A stretch of DNA of 60,000 nucleotides from Liolophura sinensis (lineage: Eukaryota > Mollusca > Polyplacophora > Chitonida > Chitonidae): positions 11,220,281 through 11,280,280 of the forward strand of contig NC_088301.1 in the NCBI RefSeq assembly GCF_032854445.1, read 5' to 3'. Of this stretch, positions 10,873-55,355 are shown piece by piece. A program made the translations under genes and the position numbers. Position 1 is the first letter of the stretch; every line of letters begins with the position of its first letter. The notes beneath the pieces were generated by a model, which saw only the letters and a list, made by a program, of their open reading frames with translations, was not told where the DNA came from and did not search any database.

Positions 10873-13800
10873 TTTACACCAATTTAACTGTTTTACGTGC
10901 AGAATGAATCTTCACTTCAGTGTCATTGTTATCGTGTAATATAAAACTGAAAAATCATCTAATTTGTGGGAAAGATGGACTGAGTCAGAAATTTTCCTGT
11001 TTCCTTTCATGTCATTAAAAAGCCCTGGAAAATCAGAAAAGTCATAAGAGAAATATTAAGATCAGGCACAAAAAAAAAAAGGATTTTCAATTTTATTTTC
11101 TTAAAGATCAGCAGAAGTCTGGCTTCCGTGTAGTAAAGGACTAAACTGGGCAAGGCAGTTGGGTGCGTGGATACCATATCCACACCATCCCATGACAGGG
11201 TCAGCCTTTGTTGAGACTGCCACTCACAGCATTTTAAATGGCCATCTTGTGTCTCCTATAAGGTGCTCCTGTGAAGTCATATCTTAGCCTCAAACATTTC
11301 ATATTGAATTGCATGATCCCCCATTTGATGGGTTAGATCCGGATGTAAACATAGCTTAATCAATGGACTGAACGCTTTATTTTTGATGGTTCCTATCACC
11401 AAAAAGTACCAAGATGGCCACCAATACTTTGACCTGACTAGTCAGGCCAGTCACACAGGCATGCACAGAGCTTTTGTGACTCCAGTACTTACTGCATTCC
11501 TGGGGCACTGAGCCAGGCTCTGGCAGAACATCCTCTCACTTGGTTTAGCTGGAAATCTGTTCAGGCTTCCAAATTTCCCATGTTTCTTCTTGTGGAGTGT
11601 TCCCCAGTCATCCGTGAATGACTTTAAGCTATACTGACCAGGTCCTAAATTAGCCAGTGCCTGTAAATAAAATTCAGATTTCATGCCATGTTTTCAGAAC
11701 CCAGAAATCCTTAAAACAACAACGAAATAAATATTATTTTTTAATTTTTTTTATTTTTATTTTTTATTTTTAGTGATCCACACTTCTTGAAAAAGACTTC
11801 TCTTGAGCTCTCAATTCCTGATATCCCATCCCACAGCTTGCACTACCTGCATCATGTAAACTACTAATGTCCAAAACACTAAGAAATGTGTACTAGCCAG
11901 GAAACAATAATGTACTGTAGCTTATGTACATTGGCATGACTTACAGGAGTCTTAAACCAAATATCAATCATCTTTAACCATGTATGGCACCTGCAACAAA
12001 ATACAGTTGCAAAATACAATAAAGATAACATATTAAATAATAAATCATTTCGATGACTTACCGGCGCAGCTAAATGTCCTGTTGTGATTGGCTTGTTCCT
12101 GTCACCTGAAAATAGGTCGTAGGGTCCTCGGTTGCTTGTCACTTTTTTTTCCAGTTCATCCACAAAACTTGAGTAGTTGTACCTGCCTGGAGCGAGTTCT
12201 GAACCCTAATGTATTAGCGAAAATAACACTTGCATTCAACCATACAATGCTATTAACATATGCAAAGAAACCATTGTCAGTAGTGTCACTCTATTTTTTT
12301 TTCTTTTTCTTTGTTTTCTGCAACAAATGTGTATGATTAATAAAGTAAAAGAAGTCTGAGTTACCTGTATTCACAGGTTTATTTGTTGCCCACTGGAAAT
12401 CCTTTTATGGTATGTTTGAAAATAAGTAAGAACAAATAAATTTAATATGATGTATAATGAAACATGGGCAGGGTATATAATGTGTGAAACATAATATTCA
12501 GTAATTGGTGTGATGGGGAACAGATGAAGAAGGTAAAATCAACAGTTTACATACCACACAGGTCGGGTTTCTGTTGAGTTTAGCCCCAGAGTCTAACATG
12601 CCTACTGTGCTGAAGGACTGCTTTGACTTCTCCTCCATTACTGTTTGGGGAATTCCCCCTTTACCATATGTACCAGGTCCAGGTGTGTTACTCTGGAAGA
12701 ACAAAAAATATACATTGGTGGATGAAAAAAATCTCCTTGGCATGACAAGTGCAAGAATTTTTAATGAACTGAAAAAAACAACAACAACAAATTTACCTTG
12801 TAGTCATTCATTTCCTTGTTCACTACCATTTTACTAAGAACTGATATTTATAAGTCCTTGCTCTACATTCTTAATTAATATAGCATGTTCATCATGATCT
12901 GTTGAGTTGGCTAGACTCCCAAACACTGAAAATGAAAAAGCAAACTGATAAATACTTGGAACTGTAGAGCCTTTCTGTCATAGCTTCTGAAATAAGAGTA
13001 CCGGGTAAAACAAGAAGAAGTTAATGACTTACACTGACAGAGTCCTTAAACCTGGTAGCCAAGGTCTGACAAATGCCCCTGGAACTGCCGGGTTTTGTAT
13101 TGGTTGAGTGGAAGGAATCCTGAATGTCATAAGATCCTGGGCCTAACTTTCTTTGCTGTAAAGCATAAAAGTGGGCATATTCATACTAGGACACACATAC
13201 TAGGAAACATCACAACAGAAAAAAAACTTAGAATTCTATTATCTAATGGCACACACAGTTTTTCCAAAAAAATTGTAATTCCAACAGTGCAGACCTTATA
13301 ACATATACACTGGCATACTTCTAAAAATCTACATGCAAAACTACTCTTATTTGCCCTTAGTGTCGAACCACTACAGGCCTAGACAGGGAGATGCCAATGT
13401 TTTGAAGACATGAACATGGGAGAGAAAAGAATGATAAGAAAAACCTTGTAAATCAGACACCCTGATTTTAGTGCCCAGCTACTGCAAATCCATACCACGA
13501 ACATACCAGAAGCCTTTTGAGTTCCCACTGTTCCTTGTGGAGGAGGTGTGGTAAGGCAGCCATCTTCTCTACCTCATGGGCCCGAGCCCAGCCAGGGCCT
13601 GAGGACCTTTCCTCCACTGCATGTTCACTGAACCCACCCCGATACACATTGTACAATCCAGGACCAAGGCGACGGGTCTAAAAACAATAAATATCATTAC
13701 AGTATCTGAGGAGCTTGCAGGCACATGCATTCAGGCAAATGGAATGGGAGACTAGAGGACAAGCAACACAGAAGGTGTAGACTGATCCCAGTAGAACATG

Positions 13801-15168
13801 TTTTCTTTAGTGACACTGCAGTGCTTGTGTACTTCAAATGTGTTTTTATGTGAACACATATACTGATTTTTGTGACGCAATAAAGGAAAGAGTTCATAGC
13901 TATGGGCCATTTTATGACAGGCGGCAGGGAGTTTTATGAGTTTCCAAGTAATCCTATCAGATTTCACTTGTCTCCAAGTTCCTCTATTCTACCACTAAGC
14001 CTTCCAACTATATCATACTTGTTTACAAGTAATTAATTCAGTGAGCTAAATGATCTCCTCTCCTTATTTAACATTCTGACATTTACCTAGAGTACCAACT
14101 GAATGAATGCCAGATATATAAAATACATATCTGGAGGTAGTACATTTTAATGTTGTTAAATTAACAAATAAGCATCCAATGTACAGTTATGACATTTATA
14201 ACTTCAAAATTATTACAATGTAAGCAATAAAAGCCTACCACTTCATCTGTCGAGTGTTTGTCATAAGGAAACTCTGTGAAAGTGCCAGGTGTTTTACTCT
14301 TAGGATGGATTCCAGAGACATCAAACCTGCAGTAACAAAAATGCCTTTTAGTTTGACAATAACACATACAGGGGCACACTTTGTCCTACATTCCACATAT
14401 ATTTACTTATCTCTTCAAACCCTGAAAGAAAAGAAATATACACCGAAATTGCATTACAATGTTTACCATGTCTTTACAAAACCCCAAATCATACCATCAA
14501 CAGTAGGATTAAGAAAATGCTGCTTTGACTGCCGTACTATATTTAAAGCAAACAATGGAGACCTCTACCAGTGATGCCCATGAAACAAATACAAAATTTC
14601 CCCTCAAATCAAGCATAAGATGCACTGGCATGTTTAGCCACATTTAGCTCTGCATCTGATTTTCTACTCTAAGCACAAAATCTTATGTTTTCCGATACAA
14701 CCCTTCAGGTGTCAATTTTTGTGTGAAAGACATTGATATTTTACCGATACGACAAAGGGTAATAACTAACTGAATCACTGCAATTCCTACAATACAACTA
14801 CATTTCTTGCTCATTTTCAGTTAAATTAACAGTATTCCTGGTGTATGTGTCAAACTGTCGCATGTTGAGGCAGTTTTTGTTTTTTTCTTCTTCTTCTTCT
14901 TCCTTTTCCTCTTTATTTTAAGCATTTTTACTTTTCTATCACGTACTTTATTGTTTCATTTTCAGTGTTTCTGATGTTTCAGTGCAACCAGCAACAAAAG
15001 GCTAAAACAAACCATAATGCTCAGCAATTCAATAGTACCGGTATTAAACAGCTGTTAAATTACATTCGTAGTAAATTTAAAGTCGCAAAGTTAATTTATT
15101 GCTTGTTCCGTTTCTTACCTCGCTGTTTGTGTGCCAAAAGGAGCTCCCCCGAACTTTTTAACTGACAT
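8598..15168 (-). CDS. CIMAP2: CIMAP2 / LEXM (C1orf177) homologue, complete, ten exons
   Basis: Exons from 5' to 3': 15119-15168, 14239-14326, 13507-13677, 13033-13155, 12555-12692, 12062-12205, 11493-11660, 10481-10609, 9552-9676, 8598-8733. Each has an AG acceptor and GT donor. The coding length is 1272 bases (423 residues plus stop), close to the roughly 415 I recall for the human protein. The start MSVKKFGGAPFGTQTARF is typical of the family. Exon 2 carries FDVSGIHPKSKTPGTF. Six or more exons begin with the SHIPPO-type turn (L/T/E)-GPG-x-Y: RLGPGLYNVY, KLGPGSYDIQ, NTPGPGTYGK, ELAPGRYNY, NLGPGQYSLK, EPGPGHYDHK and VGAGRYDVQ. Such repeats occur in ciliary and sperm microtubule-associated proteins. 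Introns are short and mostly repeat-poor. No frameshifts or stops were seen. Confidence 0.88.
8970..9425 (-). repeat. Degenerate tandem repeat, about 36 bp, CIMAP2 last intron
   Basis: Repeating theme cctgacaccccactcagtta followed by cagtatactgacaccaga, with frequent substitutions and length changes. About 11-12 copies. It lies in the intron between exons 9552-9676 and 8598-8733. Confidence 0.7.
9938..10041 (-). mobile_element. 5'-truncated tRNA-derived SINE with exact target-site duplication
   Basis: Contains the SINE tail (ttgattggtgttttacgccg) and core up to gggaaaacccacga, then stops. The tRNA head is missing. The element is bracketed by perfect 11-base direct repeats, actggcatttg at 9927-9937 and 10042-10052. 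This is what target-primed insertion with 5' truncation leaves behind. Confidence 0.88.
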
Positions 15169-16474
15169 TTCGTTTTGTGCTAAAGTAGCTGAATCACGCG
15201 CATACACAAAGTTAAAAAGCTCTGTCTTGGGTGCAGAGCTCACTGAAGAGTTCGGCGTGCACTGCCCGTTCACCTGTCAAACCGCAGCCATATTGTTTGC
15301 GGAAACACGTCACATGGCAACACTACTCTCGAAGGAAAAGCTGCTTTGAAAAAAAAACCCCAAAAAAACAAGCACTTATGCGGTAAAACATTGTCCTTCC
15401 CCGTTATATTTGTATTTCTAAAATGCAGTCAGTAATTTGTTGTTTAAACAATTGCTGATAAGTCAATGTAAATATTTAAAAGCATGACCGAACGACTGGT
15501 CGGACTTCAGGGGCGATAACCCATACTTTATGCAAGGGTTGCTGCCCTTGGGTGGTCCTATATATGATGGATTTATAGTATTTCATTATTGTTGAACGCC
15601 ATACTCGATGATTTTTCACTTATGCACTTGGTAGTCTGTTTTATCCGTAGAGGAAACGAAAAAACAATTTCTCACATGTGACGAACAGATATGCACAGCA
15701 AATTGGTGGAAGACAATTAAGCATTGTTCAACAAGCATTCTATTAGGATCTGAAATTTCAACTCTTTCACATTTACCAGTCTAAAATCAACAAGAAAATA
15801 ACTGGATAAATTTCTTTTCTGTTATACCTCTTAGAGGTGGAACTGCAAGCCACTTAACCACTCAAACAAGGTCCGCCCCCAAAGAGAAGCGAAATTATGA
15901 ATGATATAAGTTTCACAATGTTATTTCGTCCTGACATAAATTGTGTCAAAACTGCAAGTAAGTTTGTTTGATTTAACTTAGCTCCTGGATATGTATCGTA
16001 AACTTCGTACACAAAAGCGCTGAAGATTCCATATTGGTAAAGAATCGAAGTGCAATTCGAAATGCATACTGATAGGGTATTTCATACTATTATTTGTAGG
16101 AAATTAAGAAATTATGAAATTAAACAAAACCACTGCACATTTACTAAATGAAATGAAAAAAAGAATTTACAGGGCTTTTGCACGTCGATAATTCCAGGAA
16201 GCAGCCCTGTCAATGGCCTACCAGCATAAGGACGTGTTGCAAACTATAAATTGTATCTGTATAAAGCTCTCGCACAGAGTGAAGAACTTGAACGACCTTT
16301 TCTTTTATAAATTTACGCAAAATCTATAATAAGAAGCCATATGTATTACTATTACTTTGGTTTAAAAATAATCGTCAAATCACCTAACCATAAATGGTGC
16401 GGTAGTGTAAAAACCATATGATTCTAAACGGGTCTGCTTTTGAGTGGAAGAAAGAAAAAGTAGTATTAACGTTT

Positions 16475-16714
16475 AATTCGGAGGTGCCGGTGTTAGAGAT
16501 CGGTTTGTATTGTGAATTTGGAGGCGCCAATGTTAAAGATGAGATTGTATTGTGAATTCGGAGGTGTCGATGTTAAAAATGAGTTTGTATCGTGAATTCG
16601 GAAGTGATGATGTTAAAGGACGAATTTATATCGTGAATTCGAGGGTGCCGATATTAAAGATCAGTTAGTATAGTGAATTCGGAGGTGCCGATGTTAGGGA
16701 TAAGTTAGAATCAT
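16475..16714. repeat. Tandem repeat, 40-bp unit, six copies
   Basis: Unit gaattcggaggtgccgatgt followed by taaagatgagtttgtatcgt, starting near 16475, 16515, 16555, 16595, 16635 and 16675. Copies differ from each other at several sites. Confidence 0.85.
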
Positions 16715-17035
16715 ATTACTGTTTTATCTCTTCAAGAATTTGTCAGTATTACGGCTCGGTGAATTTGTACTTTGTTTCACATGTCTATCTCCTCTCAGAT
16801 AGGAAGCGAGAGGCTGTGGGAAAAGTCCACGCCAACGATGCACAATAAATTCACGCTTTTTTTTCACTAAATCAATGAAGTCACTAAGATAATAAATTTC
16901 ACTAAGTCTTTGCTATGTTGTTTCCAAATATATAAAGTAGCAAAGTTTTACTTGTATATTATTGTCAAGACACTATCATTTCACGAACAACCAATGAATA
17001 CTACACCCTGTTTATCAACACGACAGCTAACATAT

Positions 17036-17170
17036 GTATTTATTTGACTGAAGTTCTTCACCGCACTAAAGAATATTTCACTTTGTACGACCACAACTAC
17101 CACTATGTCGGAAGGAGACCGGATCAGAGGGAAAGTCCACAACCTCTGAAGGTTGTTGGCTGACCTTAGA
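17036..17170 (-). mobile_element. Degenerate SINE remnant
   Basis: Weak but ordered match to the main SINE: tatttatttgactg, cactaaagaatatttcact, accgga(tc)agagg, gaaggttgttggctgacctt. The head is missing or unrecognisable. Confidence 0.5.
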
Positions 17171-17310
17171 AACCACATCCAGAATTGTTATCTGTGATTT
17201 TTTTTTATTTTGGTACTATTAGGAAAAAGAGAAAAAAAAAAGACAGAATATGCGTAAAAATTATTCTCCTAAGTTTAAGCGGCTCGCTTTGGAAGCCCTT
17301 TGCTATCACC

Positions 17311-17481
17311 CAGAAAAAAAATTCGGGGGGTAATTATGAGATTTTTTTCTCCTGATTACGAGAAAAATTGCCTGTGCACTGTTGCAGTATAGGTGTCAAA
17401 TGAAATGGTTGTTGAAAACTACAGGAAGTCTTGGACCTCACTTGGACATGGATACACGAAGTCTGTGGCGTGAAATAACTT
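17311..17481 (+). repeat. Duplicated block, copy 1 (partner 19926-20092)
   Basis: Shares, in order, gagatttttt(t)ctc, tacgagaaaaattg, ctacaggaagtctt, acatggatacacgaag and cgtgaaataa with the partner. Both copies sit downstream of a degenerate SINE, so the repeated unit may include that SINE. Confidence 0.65.
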
Positions 17482-17992
17482 CCCGGTGGACAGTAAACAG
17501 AAGGCTGTTAAAAGGGGCCAGCCATAACTTGCAATAAAAATTTAAGAGACTACATTTTCATTAATACTACAATTACAGACTTCATACTTGGTACATTAAT
17601 GACACCTAATATGGGCTATCTCGATTCCAACGCCAGGTATGCGATTCTGTGAATAGCAGTCGGAATAGCCGTCTAGTCCATATCTCCAGTAAAACTGCAC
17701 TTATAGAGATATCATACTTGTTATATTAATGACAACTACTGTGAGCTATCACCAAATGCGTTGTAGTTGTATCGTTTTATCTGTCTACAGTTTGTGTTTC
17801 TGTCCTCAGACAGATCATATCAACAGACAGATCCGATGCATACGCCTTGCACAGAGAATTTCTACATTCAGGCGCTCTTGTCGTTTGTGGACCATTCGTC
17901 GCCGTTAGAGGTTCACGACGCTCCTTAGTGAGAGCTTAATTTTCGTCCACAAATATTGCGTGCATGTCTACATGTCAAAGGCTGTAAACTTC

Positions 17993-18079
<87 letters not shown>
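17993..18079. repeat. Compound (CT)n(TA)n microsatellite
   Basis: About 23 CT dinucleotides run directly into about 20 TA dinucleotides. Both strands are open here only because of the low complexity. Confidence 0.95.
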
Positions 18080-18082
<3 letters not shown>

Positions 18083-18390
18083 GAAAATATATATATAGGC
18101 GAACATGTATATACAGACGAACAACAATGGAGTTAAACAACAATGGATGAAATAAATCAGGCGAATAGGTTAACTGACTGGTTTGATAACCTTTACGCTG
18201 TTATGAACACTGTTTCACTTGTGTGGCGCAGTGAAGCTGATGCACGGGTATATCAATAAATATACCACACCTTGCCAGGTAACCCACAAACGTCCTGACG
18301 AAAGGTTACAGCCAAGTCAACAGGAGCTGGATTAACCTCACTGATCAATGCGAACATTTTAGTCTGGTGTGAAACTCTGCACATATTCCC

Positions 18391-18632
18391 AAAATTAATC
18401 TGTTTAATTTAACAGAAAGTATCTGAGTGATGCTAGAATGTTTTCTGTTATTGCAGCAGATTATTCTGTATGTTAAATACAAAACACGTATTCTATTTAT
18501 TGAATATCACCATTCTATTAGACTAACACGATGCTAGGTTGAATGCGACACAATATTTTGTTTTTATAACAGAATACACTCTAGCATCACTCAGCCAACA
18601 GACTTTCTGTTCAGTTTAACAAATTAATTTTT
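18391..18632. mobile_element. MITE-like element with about 60-bp terminal inverted repeats
   Basis: The left end aaaattaatctgtttaattt...ctgagtgatgctagaatg...ctgttat (18391-18451) matches the reverse complement of 18566-18632 with few differences. The interior of about 115 bases is AT-rich and has no coding potential. Flanking target duplications are not clear. The size of about 240 bp and the long terminal inverted repeats fit a non-autonomous DNA transposon. The superfamily cannot be assigned from the ends. Confidence 0.7.
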
Positions 18633-18744
18633 TCAGTGTAGACCGCTCAACCTGCGAGGACAGACTAAGTAAAGTAGAAACTGGTCATCAATATATAACA
18701 ACACAGATACAATACACAACACACCTGCATTAAGATTTAACCGA

Positions 18745-19520
18745 ATGAGATTCAAATCCATGAATTGTTTTTTTACTCTTATGTGGAGGGGAGCACGTCA
18801 TGCCAGTCATGAACTGAAGGAATTTGTCTACGTTGTAAGATACAGATTAACCACCGGGAAATTTTGCATTCGGGCTGCTGCTTTACAAATGCCACTCCTG
18901 AACCGCTGTGTTGGACAAACTAAATTTCTGAGTATATTATCCGATAATATATTATCTTTTATACCTCACAACAAAATGCTTAAAGATAAATGTACAAAGG
19001 CTCTTGATATAATCAAGGTGGTGCATAGCACTAACTGGGGTGCTGACCGATCAATACCGACTCACTTTCCTGCCTTTTATCAAAAGAGAAAATTTTAAAC
19101 TCTTTTAATTCTCGATATTTTAGTCTGCATAGAAAATTAATTAGAAGAGGTAAAGATATTATATTCTGTTGGTTACCAAATCATATTGGTATCCATGGAT
19201 AGATGACTGGGATGTAAACGCCGCTAAGGCTGTCCTAAATGTACCTATATCCAAAATAAAAATACTTTATGCTGATTTTCTATTCAACATTTTAAAATAT
19301 ATTTGTGGCTTTTAGCAGGGTGAATGAGATGCATAACAAACTGCACGCTGTTCACCCTGTCATTGGCTATAATTCTGATACACATGAGAACAAGTAGTTT
19401 TAACTAGATGCTATACTGGGCATTCTTGTTTAACACAATTACTGTGTATTCTAGTTGAGAGCAGCGCCCCTGAGTGTGTTGGATGTGATGCTCGCTACAT
19501 CAAACATACCATGGCTGCTC
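18745..19520 (+). pseudogene. Non-LTR retrotransposon ORF2 fragment (RT and RNase H remnants)
   Basis: At about 18895-19080 a plus-strand frame reads like the end of a LINE reverse transcriptase (QTKFLSILSDN, PHNKMLKDKCTKALDIIKVV, NWGADRS). At 19150-19250 another frame resembles the RNase H part (GKDIIFCWLPNHIGIHG, then AAKAVLN). At 19455-19515 a third piece resembles the C-terminal Cys motif (PECVGCDARYIKHT). Stops, frame changes and internal loss separate the pieces. An RNase H-bearing non-LTR clade of the Jockey/I type is likely, but the clade is a guess. Confidence 0.7.
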
Positions 19521-19724
19521 ATGTTCTTTTTCGCCTATTCGCCTATTTTTGTTTTATTTTTGGTGTTCTCTCCCTATCGGCAACCATTTTATTGCCTACT
19601 GTTTTGAACACCTTCTCGTCACAATGTGGCCTGAAAATTGCCGATGTGGCCTTAGATCACAATCATGCATTCATTCATTCTTGAATTGCTGTAACCTAAC
19701 AGTGGCTTGTGAATATCTATTTGA

Positions 19725-19925
19725 TGATTGTTTCACGTTACATTCAAGAATATTTCACTTAATCAGTCAGTTTGACGGGTGGGTTTGGGGGTGGGGGGAA
19801 ATGGGGGCACCGAAACCACCGACAAGTTACTGTCGAACCTTTCCTGGTTTGGTGCACAGAAACGCATATTATCATGGGAGGAAGGTAAGTCCGGAAGGAA
19901 GCGCACGATCATCCGCAGGTTGTTG
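19725..19925 (-). mobile_element. Degenerate SINE remnant
   Basis: Contains cattcaagaatatttcactt and gatcatccgcaggttgttgg in the order seen in the main SINE, with an unrelated G-rich insert (gggtttgggggtggggg) between. It is followed immediately by the 19926-20092 block. Confidence 0.5.
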
Positions 19926-20092
19926 GTTAAAAAAAAAATTCAACATACTTACGAGATTTTTTCTCTCGTAATTATGAGAAAAATGTCTGTGAACTTTTGC
20001 AATATAGAGGTTGGAGAGGTTGTAGAACCTACAGGAAGCCTTGCACTACACTTCGACATGGATACACGAAGACTGTGCATGACGTGAAGTAA
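19926..20092 (+). repeat. Duplicated block, copy 2 (partner 17311-17481)
   Basis: Contains gagattttttctctcgtaat, gagaaaaatgtctgtg, ctacaggaagcctt and gacatggatacacgaag, in the same order and orientation as copy 1. Confidence 0.65.
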
Positions 20093-23000
20093 GTTAGTAT
20101 CTATATATATGTACAATGATGTACATATTGTAAGCACGCGAGTTATAGTAGGGATGAGATTCGATCATTTTGCCATTTGTGCAGTGGAACTCCACAGCCA
20201 CAATATGGAGAGCTATAACCCAGAGATAATAGGGACGTGTTCTTACTTCTTCCCAGGCACTCGGTCGAAGGCCTGGACAAATTAGGTTAGTAAGTCAGGT
20301 ATCTGTACGTGTATTCATTGTGCAGGTCTGTGTGAATGTCAACGCCAATATGTCTAGAGATATTTTAGCGATTCTGTTGAGTTTAATGCGGATGTTCGTA
20401 CACGTGTTCCGGGGGTCAAGATATTCGATATCATCCTGACAGTACAGTTGTTTTCCGGAGACGGCTCTATATGTACTCATTACGGTCTATGCATCTGGAA
20501 CACACGACAGACCAACGACATTGTATAGCCATCAACTCTGCATGAATCCGCGCACGACCAAATCTGACCCTAATTAAAAATTGTAAAAATTGGAACGGTG
20601 GTTTAATCGATCCTTTTCAAAACTAAGACATGTTCTGTCTCAAGCTGAACCAAAGACAAGATACAGGCCTAACACTAACGTAACGACACATTTTATGTAT
20701 TTGTTTCATTTCAGGACCAAGCCCTCGAGGAAAGCATGTACTGCGCTTTGTTCCAGCCAAATTTCCTGGCGCAACGCTGGATTCTATAGCAATTTTAAAC
20801 CCTGATGCCTTACAATATTGGCATAAGTTAATGACGTATATTGTGTTTATTTATATTTATTTGAATGTAAGCCTTTATGAGTCCACTGCACTATCAGATA
20901 ACTGACACAATACTACTGATATAATAATGTAGCCTTGTTCGAACACGTGCAATGAGTCTCACTCAACAAGGTTTCTATGCCAGTAGAGTTTCTAGAGAAC
21001 TGATTAGATCAGCGATGTGTTGTAAGTTGTACAAGTCCATCATCGGCTTCTGGGTTTGTCTTCAACAACTTAAAGACTTAATTAAGTCATAAATTGCAAG
21101 TGCATAAAAAGCCCCAGTCACAAGTGAAAAACTCAAATTGTGCTTGATACATTGTTCTGCAAATAAAGAATCAATGTACAAATTTTAACCTTCCTGGAGT
21201 AAAACATTTTAATTATAGCTGTGCTTGAATTTTAACATGGGCCCTGGGAAAAGGAACGTGGTTCAGTGAGAACGCACGAGACGCACATAACCGCGTGACA
21301 CGCGAACCACAAAGTGCAGGTTTAATCCTTGCCTTACAATACAGGGAATTTATAGATTACCCAGATCTCAAGATACATGAAGCCTTGGTGATGATAAGTG
21401 GCCTCAGGAATTCGTTGAATGCCACTTGCAAGTGTCTTCCGCCAGTATGGCCGAGTTTCAACATGGCTTACGTAACATTACATGAGCGCATATGTCGTGC
21501 AAGTCTGTGCATCACTGACACGCGGCAAAGTTCTTGCCAAAGGTGAAAGGTTTACCCCATGGTCACTCTGGTTTACTCCACCATGCAATAAAACCCCGGC
21601 CGTCCCCTCTGTCCCCGTGGTCTTACCGGAAAGTTGCTAGGAATGGCGTCAAACAACAATCAACATGAATCAGTATATAAACACGCATCTTAATCGAAAC
21701 GACAAGAGTTTCGAGTTAGTAATATTTTAGCATAGGCCTACATTTGTGTACCTCCGTCTTCTATACATGGGTGTCGCCCGCGATGACTGACGTCTTTTCG
21801 CACTCATTGTTTACAGGCGGTGACATATTGCCCATTGGTCTGTGTATTGAACTATAAGGACCAGCCACAGTGGTGTTTCCATAGTCATTTGATACAAATG
21901 TTTTTGTTTATTTGTTGTTTCACGTATACTCAAGACCTTTACACTTACACAATTCAGTCTCATGAGTGGAACCTCAGTGCTCGGGGTAAACTAAACCAGG
22001 TTTCTCATGATTTTTCCCCCGTTTGATATATAAGCGCACCATACTGGTGCGAGACAAGTGGTCTCAACGAAAGTTTGAGCGTTTATTGTCATCAATTAAG
22101 GCACCAAAAACTGTTAGAGCCAGAAATTCATTTGTCCAGCGCGCACGCCCCTATATATGACCTTTGCCACTGAAAAACAAGCTTCTTAACCACTCTACAA
22201 TGCTAACCTACCATCTCCTGTCTCCACTCTACTTTATTACACCAACGTTTTGACACACATATAACACACGTAATCATACAACGAGTACTCTATATAAAAG
22301 ACTGTGTACAAATTTGTACCTCCACAATGATATTTGCATCAGCAGTGCATAACTTGTGTGCTTTTATCATTAAAAAGTACTCAGTTTGTGTACTGCTGAT
22401 AGACACATTATGTGAATGGGCAGGTTTGCCACAACTTTGTGTACTACTCGTACACTGTCGTTTTTAGATAGTAGCGTCATCTACAGTAGCGTCAAATGAC
22501 AGTGCATGCACAAAGACGGCCAAAAGAAGAGAATACCTCGACGCTCGTGTAAAAACATTTGGGTGAATATAAGGTGAAACGACAGTCATCTTTACACAAC
22601 ACATAGCCACAGGCTAGTTCACGTAATGTAAAGTGGTTTTATAAGATAAGGTATGATAAGCGGCATGGGTAATCATGTAACTGTCAGCGGTTATAACCCC
22701 TGACTGAATATATTATTCGGGTGATTTAAAATTATACTCAGTCCACATGTTACACATAAGTCTTTTATAACCGACTCATATAGTACTTTCGCATGCTTTC
22801 GCTTTTGCCTTTTCACCAAGTGATAACAAGTATATATTGAAGGTAGCACAAGCCCGGATTTATAATACCTGTGACATCCCGAAAACGTCGACTGCTGAAA
22901 TACGGATCGAAGTAGATATTGATTATTATGTCAGTTATGATACTGTAATATGCGAATGTATGCACACAAAGTTGACCCCTTCTGGCTACTACCCGCCACT

Positions 23001-23170
23001 TTTGTGTGCCAGAGATCAAGGTTTTCATCCATAAAAGGCTAATGTCTGCGAGTCCGTCCCTGACACGCATCACTATCGCTCAAAAGAGCGTGGAGTTTTG
23101 TGTCGACTTACACCGAGGATCCATGTTGAAAGATAGGATGTTAAAAGTTTAACAGGACGACCGACGGATT

Positions 23171-23228
23171 TAGTCAGTGCTTTGGGTTTAACGTCGTACT
23201 CAACAATTTTTCAGTCATTTGACGACGA
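23171..23228 (+). repeat. Interspersed repeat family B, end fragment
   Basis: Carries agtgctttgggtttaacgtc and gtactcaacaatttttcagt, the reverse orientation of 40-172. It lies about 500 bases 5' of the DPYD start codon. Confidence 0.65.
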
Positions 23229-23322
23229 CCGACGGATTTAGCATTTAGTGCTGCAAGGTCGAAGCTAAAAACTTGATGACCTTATATTGAGAAATTTTAT
23301 CTTGGGTACAAGATATATAACA

Positions 23323-23323
<1 letters not shown>

Positions 23324-23379
<56 letters not shown>
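23324..23379. repeat. (TA)n microsatellite
   Basis: About 27 TA dinucleotides, roughly 340 bases upstream of the DPYD start codon. Confidence 0.95.
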
Positions 23380-23382
<3 letters not shown>

Positions 23383-23720
23383 TACGACGTAAGTTCAAAG
23401 AAACAAAAAACAAGCCAGTTTTCCAGCGTAAAATAAGAATATGCTTGTAAAACAATTAATAAACCTCACTATAAAGTGTTTATAAAGCACTTTGTATACA
23501 GCTCTGACCCGATGAAATACCGTTATTTGAGAAAGTATATGGCCATGTCCGTTCACCGTAGGCCCTACTCTGTATAAAGTGATACGGGACGTGTGGTCGG
23601 TTTACGAGAATGGGGGCCAAGGTTAACCCGGTGAGTGACAGGGCCTGTGTTTATAGCGTGTCTTAGGAGTTAAGCTGAGGCGTCTCTATCACAGTGACAC
23701 TGAACCCAGTTGAGGAAAAG

Positions 23721-55355
<31,635 letters not shown>

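Larger units (their letters stand above)
15169..23720. other. Intergenic region between divergent CIMAP2 and DPYD
   Basis: About 8.5 kb with no gene I can support. It holds a possible SINE remnant near 15590-15660, a 40-bp tandem repeat (16475-16714), SINE remnants (17036-17170, 19725-19925 and possibly 21905-22000), a duplicated block (17311-17481 and 19926-20092), a CT/TA tract, a MITE-like hairpin, a LINE fragment, a family B end and a (TA)n tract. A further imperfect internal duplication of about 100 bp (catactt-gtacattaatgaca) lies at 17570-17760. Stretches 15200-16470, 20100-21900 and 22000-23170 hold nothing else recognisable. Promoters of both flanking genes must lie at its ends, but I see no clear TATA or initiator. 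Confidence 0.5.

Noticed and set aside
17925-18150. Short frames on both strands rich in RERE, LSLS and YIYI
   Set aside because: Translation of the (CT)n(TA)n microsatellite.
15169-23720. A shared bidirectional promoter for CIMAP2 and DPYD
   Set aside because: The start codons are 8.5 kb apart with transposon debris between. No shared core promoter is visible.
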